Below are positions 1 through 5,892 of a DNA stretch of 5,892 nt, piece by piece. The number at the start of each line of letters is the position of its first letter. Positions within the stretch are counted from its first letter, which is position 1. The position numbers were made by a program, and so were the translations under genes. The notes beneath the pieces were generated by a model. That model did not search any database. It saw only the letters and a program-made list of their open reading frames with translations, and was not told where the DNA came from. The DNA is taken from contig DEPW01000064.1 in NCBI GenBank assembly GCA_002358965.1, positions 1 through 5,892 on the forward strand. The letters run 5' to 3'. The DNA comes from Bacteroidales bacterium UBA3382. Its GTDB lineage: Bacteria > Bacteroidota > Bacteroidia > Bacteroidales > UBA932.

Positions 1-309
1 CTGCTGAACGAATGCCCTCCGGCCGAAGACGGGCAAGAGTACGGCCTCGGGAACGAATTGGGGCAATTGGCAGTAGACATCGCCGCGAGAGTGACACAGG
101 AAGGGGACGATGACGCGACCGCCGAAGAATACCTGTGGAAAATGTACAGGCTGGGCGAAACCCACCAATATGAAGACCTGACGGAAGGGAAAAGATTTTA
201 CGGGAAAATCATCGGGACTACGGCAAAAGGCACCCTCCTCGTCGAAAAAGCCGGGGAGGGCACGATAAAGGAATTTGCCTTCAAGGAAATCGCCTACATC
301 ATCGGATAA
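1..309 (+). CDS. birA: Biotin--[acetyl-CoA-carboxylase] ligase, C-terminal part (5' end outside window)
   Basis: This is the last 102 codons of an open frame that enters from the left edge, so no start is assigned. The enzyme uses ATP to activate biotin as biotinyl-AMP and attaches it to a lysine on biotin carboxyl carrier proteins in the cytoplasm. The visible part has the end of the catalytic domain (an acidic helix around residues 20-50) followed by the small SH3-like C-terminal domain. The tail is the basis of the call: YRLGETHQYEDL, then GKIIGTTAKGTLLVEKAGEG, then the ending FAFKEIAYIIG, a typical pattern for Bacteroidetes biotin ligases. The biotin- and ATP-binding motifs lie upstream and cannot be checked, nor can the presence of a DNA-binding N-terminus. 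A TTG at 58 could be read as a start but would leave only the tail of the protein. The last 11 bases overlap the end of rpe on the other strand. Confidence 0.85.
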   Translation: MLNECPPAEDGQEYGLGNELGQLAVDIAARVTQEGDDDATAEEYLWKMYRLGETHQYEDLTEGKRFYGKIIGTTAKGTLLVEKAGEGTIKEFAFKEIAYIIG

Positions 310-952
310 GGCCCTTGATGCGCCTGCATTCGCCGTCCCTGTCGGAAGCCTTGAATACGGCGCTGCCGGCCACAACGCAATCGGCGCCCGAGGCGAATAC
401 CTCGTCGGCATTGGCCGACGATATGCCGCCGTCGACCTGGATGAGAGTGTCAAGGCCTTTGTCGTCTATCATTTTGCGGAGCAGGGCCACCTTCGGCAAA
501 GCGTCCGGCATGAATTTCTGTCCTCCGAAGCCGGGCTCTACGGACATGACAAGCACATAGTCGGCCTCTTCCAGCAGAGGTTCGAGTATGTCCGCCCTCG
601 TAGCGGGCTTGATGACCACCCCGGCCTTCATGCCCAACGAGCGTATCGTCCTGAGGGCTTCGAGCGGCCTGTGTGTCGCCTCATAATGGAAGCTCAGCCA
701 TTGCGTACCTGCCTTCGCGCATCTTTCGAAATAATTTTCAGGACGGACTATCATCAGGTGGGTATCCATGGGCTTGCGCGCATATTTGGCGATTGCCTCG
801 ATTACAGGAAAACCGAACGATATGTTAGGGACGAAGATGCCGTCCATGACATCTATGTGGAACCAGTCGGCAACCGAGCCGTTCACATATTCGATATCGT
901 CTGCAAGACGGGCGAAATCGCCCGACAATATTGATGGGGCCAACAGTCTCAT
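299..952 (-). CDS. rpe: Ribulose-phosphate 3-epimerase
   Basis: This cytosolic TIM-barrel enzyme interconverts D-ribulose 5-phosphate and D-xylulose 5-phosphate in the pentose phosphate pathway. Its 217 residues are the normal length for the family. It starts with the typical LAPSIL (S7). The metal and catalytic positions are all present: H32 and D34 in FHIDVMDG, H65 and M67 in DTHLMI, and D174 in VDGGI. The phosphate and flexible-loop segments MSVEPGFGGQKF (136-147) and VAGSAVF (194-200) are also intact. The loop has VEPGFGG where many relatives have VNPGFGG, a substitution also common in other phyla. The ATG at 952 is chosen because the conserved first strand begins three residues later. 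There is no recognisable Shine-Dalgarno sequence, as usual in this phylum. It lies 27 bases downstream of pepD and is probably cotranscribed with it. Its last 11 bases overlap the end of birA. Confidence 0.97.
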   Translation of the reverse strand: MRLLAPSILSGDFARLADDIEYVNGSVADWFHIDVMDGIFVPNISFGFPVIEAIAKYARKPMDTHLMIVRPENYFERCAKAGTQWLSFHYEATHRPLEALRTIRSLGMKAGVVIKPATRADILEPLLEEADYVLVMSVEPGFGGQKFMPDALPKVALLRKMIDDKGLDTLIQVDGGISSANADEVFASGADCVVAGSAVFKASDRDGECRRIKGLIR

Positions 953-979
953 GTCAGTAAAAGCATCGTATGGGGATCA

Positions 980-2407
980 TCAATAATTTACAAGGATGTC
1001 CTGAAGGAAGGCCACGAACTTGTCGAGCGAAGCCAGGTCGAGCCTTTCGCCGGGAGCATGCACGCCCCGGAGAGTCGGGCCGAAGGAAATCATGTCCAGG
1101 TCAGGGTAGATATCAAGGAACAGTCCGCATTCGAGACCGGCATGTATCGCCCTTACGACAGGAGCGTTTCCGAAAAGCCTTTCATACGAAGCCACGCACT
1201 TTTTCAGCAAAGGCGAATCCATGTCAGGCTTCCAACCGGGATATTCCGACTCATGCGTCACTTCCGCTCCGGCAAGTTCGAATGCCGCCCGGACTTTGTC
1301 TGCCGCGGCCTTCCTTTCTGAAGTCACCGAACTGCGCTGGCTCGTCCCTATCCTCAAAAGTCCCGGCTTTTCAATCTTGACGGACGCGAGGTTGGTCGAA
1401 GTTTCGACAAGGCCTTTGATATCCGCACTCATTCCGAGCACTCCGTGCGCCACCGCCGTCAAAGCGGTCACAAGCCTGCGCGCACTGTCACGATCTATTA
1501 CGCTCTCGGGCATCGCCGCCTGCTCGAAGACCCCGTAAAGTCCCGGATCGGTCACGGAGTACTCGACATGAAGATCCGAAACAAAGCCTTCGAAACGCCT
1601 GCGCATCTCGTCCGCGGTGCTTTCGGATGCCACGATTACGGCCGACGCCTCTCTTGCGATGGCGTTACGCTTGTTCCCTCCGAGCAACGAAGCCAGCTGG
1701 AAGTCCAAATCGAAGCATGAGTATATGAAACGGGCAAGGAGCTGGACGGCATTCGCACGGCCTTTGTCTATATCGTCTCCGCTGTGTCCGCCCATGCCGC
1801 CGGCCAGTTTGACCAGGAACGCCTTCCCGGCCCTGTCCGGCGCGGTTTCCCTGTATGCAAGGCGGGCGGTGGTGTCCACTCCTCCCGCACAACCGACGAA
1901 CAGCTCGCCTTCGTCTTCGGAATCGAGGTTGATGAGCACCTTTCCGGTTATGAAACCCGGCTTGAGCGCCTTTGCCCCGTAAAGGCCGGTCTCTTCGGAA
2001 ACAGTGAACAGGGCTTCGATGCGCCCGAGCTTCAGATCGCTGCCGAGCACGGCAAGCTGGGCGGCCACGCCTATGCCGCAATCGGCACCGAGAGTGGTGT
2101 CTTTGGCAATGAGCCAGCCGTCTTCGATTTCGTATTTGATAGGATCCTTGGAAAAATCATGTTCGACCCCTTCGTTTTTCTCGCATACCATGTCCGAATG
2201 GCTCTGCAGCACGATCGTCGGCCGGTCTTCGAGTCCTGAAGCGGCCTGGCGGATGATGACGACATTGCCTATTTCGTCCCTCCGGGCTTCGAGGCCGAGG
2301 CGCCCGGCATAATCGAGAAGGTAAGCGGTGATTAGCTCTTCATGTCCTGATTCGCGCGGAATCTTTGTGATTTCGTCAAAAATCGACAAAACTTGTTTTG
2401 AGTCCAT
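980..2407 (-). CDS. pepD: Aminoacyl-histidine dipeptidase (cytosol non-specific dipeptidase), M20 family
   Basis: This is a dinuclear metallopeptidase (usually zinc) that hydrolyses dipeptides such as Xaa-His in the cytoplasm. In the 475-residue product the M20 active site is complete. The metal ligands are H70 (in QSHSDMV), D109 (GADCGIG), E139 (SEETGL), D162 (NLDSED) and H450 (GVHAPGERL). D72 and E138 are the catalytic acid/base residues. GGMGGHSG (203-210) and HAGLECG (422-428) lie in the lid/dimerisation domain, roughly residues 185-380. Spacing of these residues agrees with known PepD enzymes. The ATG at 2407 is preferred over an in-frame TTG at 2437: it is a stronger codon, it has an A-rich leader, and the promoter at 2450-2480 would start RNA only a few bases before the TTG. 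The N-terminus is then about six residues shorter than E. coli PepD, with QVLSIFDEI aligning to that enzyme's first helix. It is the first gene of a leftward pair with rpe. The two have no obvious metabolic link. Confidence 0.96.
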   Translation of the reverse strand: MDSKQVLSIFDEITKIPRESGHEELITAYLLDYAGRLGLEARRDEIGNVVIIRQAASGLEDRPTIVLQSHSDMVCEKNEGVEHDFSKDPIKYEIEDGWLIAKDTTLGADCGIGVAAQLAVLGSDLKLGRIEALFTVSEETGLYGAKALKPGFITGKVLINLDSEDEGELFVGCAGGVDTTARLAYRETAPDRAGKAFLVKLAGGMGGHSGDDIDKGRANAVQLLARFIYSCFDLDFQLASLLGGNKRNAIAREASAVIVASESTADEMRRRFEGFVSDLHVEYSVTDPGLYGVFEQAAMPESVIDRDSARRLVTALTAVAHGVLGMSADIKGLVETSTNLASVKIEKPGLLRIGTSQRSSVTSERKAAADKVRAAFELAGAEVTHESEYPGWKPDMDSPLLKKCVASYERLFGNAPVVRAIHAGLECGLFLDIYPDLDMISFGPTLRGVHAPGERLDLASLDKFVAFLQDILVNY

Positions 2408-2449
2408 AAAACTGTATTTTTTATTACGATTCTTCAAATATCTGTCTTA

Positions 2450-2480
2450 CAAAATTACATTTAAATCGATAACGCACAAA
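2450..2480 (-). promoter_or_regulatory. Predicted Bacteroidetes-type promoter for pepD-rpe
   Basis: Read on the minus strand, TTTG (2480-2477) is followed after exactly 19 bases by TAATTTTG (2457-2450), which fits the Bacteroidetes consensus TTTG / TAnnTTTG. Transcription would begin near 2444, giving the ATG at 2407 an A/T-rich leader of roughly 37 bases. The motif match is seen directly; promoter activity is inferred. Confidence 0.7.
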
Positions 2481-2493
2481 AATATTTTCATAT

Positions 2494-2524
2494 TTTTTTC
2501 TTCGGAAAAATTGGGATATATTTG
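2494..2524 (+). promoter_or_regulatory. Predicted promoter for the lipoprotein / DUF5723 gene pair
   Basis: TATATTTG at 2517-2524 is a full match to the Bacteroidetes -7 element TAnnTTTG. The expected upstream position (about 2494-2500) holds a run of T ending in C rather than TTTG, so the -33 element is only half matched. A start near 2531 would leave a leader of about 23 bases containing two tandem copies of TTAATC (2535-2546). The good match, the AT-rich setting and the correct distance from the ATG at 2554 support it; the weak -33 element may mean lower or regulated expression. Confidence 0.55.
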
Positions 2525-2553
2525 CGGAAAATTTTTAATCTTAATCTTGGTTT

Positions 2554-4269
2554 ATGAAAAATTTATTTTTCAAAGCTTTAGCACTGGCCATCCCGCTAAT
2601 GGCGACCGTATCCTGCATCGACGACAGGTACGACATCAGTGATAAGGAAATCGACATGACCGTCAATGTGGGAGGCGACGAACTCGCCCTACCGATAGGT
2701 TCGACTTCCGACATCACCCTCGACGAGATACTTCCGCTTGAAAACACCGACTACCTCGTAACCGACAGCGAAGGCAATTACAGCATCGTGACCGAAGAGA
2801 CAGAGTTCGACGAGACAATCACCATCGACCCGGTCACATTCTCTTCGCATGGCCCGAGCTATGCCGACCTTGACTTCGGCACGATTCCAGCGACAAGCGG
2901 ACTTCCCGACGAAGAGTTCCCTTTCAGGCTTCCCGAACCGCGCATCGTCGAGCTGGAATTTGACGAAATCACCGTCGACGAAATGGTGGAAGACATCCAC
3001 AACATTGAATTCGAAGCCGTGGCGAATGCCACCATATCCCTTGCGACAGACGCACTTGAAAGGCTTCGCGTAGACGAGCTCAGCGTGACATTTCCGGAAT
3101 GGCTTGTCATCGAAGAGGGCAACAGGATAACCATCGACGGCGATATCGCACACGACTCGCCGCTTACGCATGAAATAAACATCAACGGCATAGACCTGGA
3201 AAAAGCTCCGGGAATGTTCGACCCGCAGAACCATACCCTGCACATAACCGGTGAAATCGAAATAGACAGCGAAATCACAATCAGCGGCGGCGACATCAAC
3301 TCCGAAGGCGGCGAAATCCTGCTCGATGTGACCATAGACATCACATCGCCGACCGGAAGCAACTCGATCGAAGTGACTGCCGTGGAAGGCAAAATCGACA
3401 TAGCATCCGAACCTACTACCGAAAGCTTCGACCTGGGGCTTGACAACGAATTCCTTTCGGAAGATTATGTACTGAACCTGATAGGCTCGTCGATCTATCT
3501 CGAGATCAATAACGGCACCCCGCTGTCGGCATCTTTCGCAGGCAAGATAGAGACTTTCGCCGAAAACGGCGAGAAACTCGCGGAAGCCACTTTCGAAACG
3601 CCTGAAATCATGGATCAGGCCGTTTCGCGGTTCAGGATATCCGAAAACGGCGATTCGGACGGAGAATATGCAGGAGTTGCCGTAAGCAACTTCGACGCCC
3701 TGATGTACCGCGTCCCGGCCAGCATATCCATCACTTTCAACGCCAATTCTTCAGGAGAATGCAGGATCGAACTCGGTTCGGAATACAAGGTTTCGGGCAA
3801 ATGCCACATCAACGCACCTATCCGTTTCGGCGAGGATCTCGACATCGCCACCGACTATACGATAGGCGGCATTCAGGATCTGCTCAAGAAAAACAATCTC
3901 GGCATAGACGCGCTGATCCTTAATGCTACCGTATCGGCATGGATTCCTGCGAAAATCATCATCAGCGCCGATGTCACGGACGCATCCGGAAGCATAGTAG
4001 ACGGCATAGACATAAGGATAGACGACGGCAAGACCCTCGAAATCTCCGGCCAGCCAGGCGGCGAAGTCTCCCGGCCGATATCCATTTCAATCGAACAGAC
4101 AATCGATGGAGCGCTGCTCAATGCCGACAATATCGTGGTGCATGCAAGGCTGACTGAAGGGAACGGCGAAACGATGAAGACCGACAACTATATTTCGTTC
4201 AAGGACATTTCAATCATCGTCCCTGGAGGCATCGACATCGACCTCGGCCAAGACTCACAAATGTATTAA
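2554..4269 (+). CDS. Acidic, beta-rich lipoprotein of unknown function (571 aa)
   Basis: I do not recognise a named gene, though similar lipoproteins are typical of Bacteroidales. The N-terminus is a type II signal peptide: KNLFFK, a hydrophobic stretch, and a lipobox-like TVSC with C21 as the predicted lipidated residue. The next residues, IDDRYDISD, are acidic soon after the cysteine, which resembles surface-export signals described for Bacteroidetes lipoproteins, so the outer leaflet is possible but not proven. The rest is an alternating hydrophobic/acidic pattern that suggests beta-sandwich repeats. A motif around residues 160-185 ends in FPEWLVIEEG, and similar strand patterns recur to the C-terminus. 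By hand count there are about 110 D/E against about 29 K/R. C403 and C417 are the only other cysteines and could form a disulphide. There are no transmembrane helices after the signal and no catalytic motif that I can see. It lies 21 bases upstream of the DUF5723 gene and probably shares its transcript, which suggests a shared envelope role. Confidence 0.88.
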   Translation: MKNLFFKALALAIPLMATVSCIDDRYDISDKEIDMTVNVGGDELALPIGSTSDITLDEILPLENTDYLVTDSEGNYSIVTEETEFDETITIDPVTFSSHGPSYADLDFGTIPATSGLPDEEFPFRLPEPRIVELEFDEITVDEMVEDIHNIEFEAVANATISLATDALERLRVDELSVTFPEWLVIEEGNRITIDGDIAHDSPLTHEININGIDLEKAPGMFDPQNHTLHITGEIEIDSEITISGGDINSEGGEILLDVTIDITSPTGSNSIEVTAVEGKIDIASEPTTESFDLGLDNEFLSEDYVLNLIGSSIYLEINNGTPLSASFAGKIETFAENGEKLAEATFETPEIMDQAVSRFRISENGDSDGEYAGVAVSNFDALMYRVPASISITFNANSSGECRIELGSEYKVSGKCHINAPIRFGEDLDIATDYTIGGIQDLLKKNNLGIDALILNATVSAWIPAKIIISADVTDASGSIVDGIDIRIDDGKTLEISGQPGGEVSRPISISIEQTIDGALLNADNIVVHARLTEGNGETMKTDNYISFKDISIIVPGGIDIDLGQDSQMY

Positions 4270-4290
4270 AAACAAAAAAAGACAATAATC

Positions 4291-5724
4291 ATGATAAAAA
4301 ATACATCAAAGACGCTCGTACTCGCCGTCATATTGTTCTTTACGGCCGGCCTGGCTTCATGGTCACAGGATCTGAAGTCTTCATATTTCATGGAAGGGTC
4401 GACATACAGGCACAGGATGAACCCTGCATTCTTCAATGAATCGGGCTACATCAACCTCCCGTTCTTCGTCCTGGGCAACATGAACATAGGGCTCACTTCC
4501 AATATCGGCGTACAGGATTTCATCTATCCTACCGCAAACGGAGGACTGACGACATTCATGAACAGTTCGGTCTCCTCGGCCGATTTCCTCGGCAGGCTCA
4601 ACGCCAGCAACCGCATAGGGGTAGACCTGAACCTTGACATCATCAGCCTCGGCTTCTACGGAATGCAGGGCTTCAATACGATAGAGATAGGGCTCAGGAG
4701 CAACACATCGCTCAATCTGCCTTACGAACTGTTTTCATTCATGAAAAACATGATGACCGACGCCGAGGGCACGACATACAATATCAGGAACCTCGGAGTC
4801 ACCACCAACAACTACCTCCAACTCTCTTTGGGTCACAGCCATTATGTCTGGGGCGACAAACTCTCCGTCGGGGCGAAGCTCAAATTCCTCGTGGGAATAG
4901 CCAATGCTTCGGCCAATATCGACAACCTCAATCTCACAATGTCCCAAGACAGCTGGAAGGTTACCGCCGAAGGACAGGGCTATGCTTCATTGAGAGGCTT
5001 TGAATTGACTGCCGACGACCAAAGCAAGATCACCGGCGCCAATTTCAGGACCGACCAGATAGGCATCAGCGGCTACGGCGCAGCAATCGACCTGGGAGCA
5101 TATTTCGACATGAGCGATTTCGTAGAAGGCCTCGCAATCTCGGCATCCGTCACCGATTTGGGCTTCATCTCATGGAACAACACAGTTACGGCAAAGATGA
5201 ACAACAGCTTCGAATTCGACGGACTGTCGACAGAGCTCAATCAGAATTCGTCCCTCAACGACGAGCTCTCACAGATCGGCCAGCAGGCGAAATCCCTCCT
5301 CAATGTGTATGCAGGGGAAAGCCTCCCGTCGAGAAGCACGATGCTCAATGCCAAGATGTTCATAGGCGCCGAATACAGGCTCCCTATGTACGACAAGGTC
5401 AAATTCGGAATACTCTCGGCCACCACCTTCAACGGACCGCATACATACAGCGAGGGAAGGCTCGTGGCCCAGTACGCCCCTGCCGACTGGTTCGAGTTCA
5501 ACATCAACTATGCTTACAGCACATTGGGCTCTTCGCTCGGCTGGATGATCAATTTCCATCCCAAAGGATTCAATTTCTTCATAGGAAGCGACCACTTCTA
5601 TTTGGGGAAACTCAGCCCGCAAGGGATTCCTCTGGCTGATCTGAAGCTGAACATCAACTTCGGTTTCAACATCACCTGGGGAGCCTCCAAGATAGCAAGG
5701 CACATCGACAGCCTTGACGACTGA
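4291..5724 (+). CDS. DUF5723-type exported protein, predicted outer-membrane beta-barrel (477 aa)
   Basis: The N-terminus is a type I signal peptide: a basic start, a hydrophobic core at residues 8-22, and likely cleavage between S25 and Q26. The mature protein opens with SYFMEGSTYRHRMNPAF (31-47), the opening I associate with DUF5723 proteins of Bacteroidales. Further marks are LGHSHYVWGDKLSVGAKLKF, many amphipathic strands with aromatic residues at their ends, and a C-terminal stretch rich in short strands (LKLNINFGFNITWG) before a short charged tail. The whole resembles outer-membrane transport or PorV/FadL-like barrels, but the family has no assigned function and I infer localisation only from this pattern. 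The ATG at 4291 follows an A-rich leader (AAACAAAAAAAGACAATAATC) 21 bases after the lipoprotein stop. Nine of twelve arginines use AGG. The length is normal for the family and the gene appears intact. The assignment is from memory of family members, not from a search. Confidence 0.85.
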   Translation: MIKNTSKTLVLAVILFFTAGLASWSQDLKSSYFMEGSTYRHRMNPAFFNESGYINLPFFVLGNMNIGLTSNIGVQDFIYPTANGGLTTFMNSSVSSADFLGRLNASNRIGVDLNLDIISLGFYGMQGFNTIEIGLRSNTSLNLPYELFSFMKNMMTDAEGTTYNIRNLGVTTNNYLQLSLGHSHYVWGDKLSVGAKLKFLVGIANASANIDNLNLTMSQDSWKVTAEGQGYASLRGFELTADDQSKITGANFRTDQIGISGYGAAIDLGAYFDMSDFVEGLAISASVTDLGFISWNNTVTAKMNNSFEFDGLSTELNQNSSLNDELSQIGQQAKSLLNVYAGESLPSRSTMLNAKMFIGAEYRLPMYDKVKFGILSATTFNGPHTYSEGRLVAQYAPADWFEFNINYAYSTLGSSLGWMINFHPKGFNFFIGSDHFYLGKLSPQGIPLADLKLNINFGFNITWGASKIARHIDSLDD

Positions 5725-5807
5725 TTCCCGCACACAGGAACGGAAATACGCGAGGGTGAATTCCAAGTTAAATCCAGATTTATTTTAAGATTTGCCTTAA
5801 AGTTATC

Positions 5808-5840
5808 GAAGAATGGCTTTGAAAGTCATTCTTCTTTTTT
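5808..5840 (+). terminator. Intrinsic terminator after the lipoprotein / DUF5723 pair
   Basis: GAAGAATG (5808-5815) pairs perfectly with CATTCTTC (5827-5834). The stem continues with a G-T, a C-G and a T-A pair, giving about 11 pairs around a five-base loop (TTGAA). Six T residues follow at 5835-5840. There is no T run on the opposite side, so it should act only rightwards. It lies 83 bases after the stop of the DUF5723 gene, and no other gene is visible between them, so it most likely ends that two-gene transcript. Confidence 0.85.
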
Positions 5841-5892
5841 ATTGATTATCTGGAAAGATGTCCCTGCTTTTCAGAAGCTGTTTAAAATTTTT

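Noticed and set aside
275..934. A 219-codon plus-strand open frame opposite rpe
   Set aside because: It lies almost entirely antisense to rpe, whose catalytic residues are all intact. Its translation shows no family motif and is explained by the GC-rich codon pattern of the real gene.
1784..2239. Plus-strand open frames of 100-150 codons opposite pepD
   Set aside because: They mirror pepD codons. pepD carries the full M20 active site on the other strand, and these frames show no recognisable motif.
2479..2488. Palindrome AAAATATTTT as a specific operator
   Set aside because: In such an AT-rich stretch a 10-base A/T palindrome is likely by chance. It is mentioned only in the promoter finding.
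2689..3446. Minus-strand open frames (184 and 195 codons) opposite the lipoprotein gene
   Set aside because: Their translations are rich in serine or in arginine and cysteine, as expected from reading acidic codons backwards, and two different frames overlap each other. The plus frame has a signal peptide, promoter and partner gene.
5269..5766. A 165-codon minus-strand open frame over the end of the DUF5723 gene
   Set aside because: It is antisense to a coherent exported protein, has no domain or promoter, and its start lies in the 3' untranslated stretch before the terminator.

Overview
The window most likely comes from a gut-type member of the order Bacteroidales. The evidence is a DUF5723-type outer-membrane protein paired with an acidic lipoprotein, promoter elements of the Bacteroidetes form (TTTG plus TAnnTTTG), and starts preceded by A/T-rich leaders with no clear Shine-Dalgarno sequence. 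The genus cannot be fixed from this much sequence.

Layout: (1) Bases 1-309, plus strand, hold the last 102 codons of a biotin-protein ligase (birA) whose beginning lies outside the window. (2) Bases 299-2407, minus strand, hold two housekeeping genes transcribed leftwards, pepD (M20-family cytosolic dipeptidase) and then rpe (ribulose-phosphate 3-epimerase), 27 bases apart. rpe runs tail-to-tail into birA with an 11-base overlap. (3) Bases 2408-2553 are a short AT-rich divergent control region with a well-formed promoter for pepD-rpe and a half-matching one for the rightward genes. (4) Bases 2554-5724, plus strand, hold a two-gene unit: a 571-residue, very acidic lipoprotein of unknown function, and 21 bases later a 477-residue exported beta-rich protein of the DUF5723 type. 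(5) A strong intrinsic terminator at 5808-5840 closes that unit. No gene is visible in the last 168 bases.

The left half is ordinary metabolism: biotin attachment, the pentose phosphate pathway and peptide turnover. The least understood part is the right half. The lipoprotein and the predicted outer-membrane barrel look co-transcribed and end at one terminator, so they may work together at the outer membrane, but nothing in the sequence shows the substrate or task. I see no tRNA or rRNA gene, CRISPR array, complete insertion sequence or defence gene.
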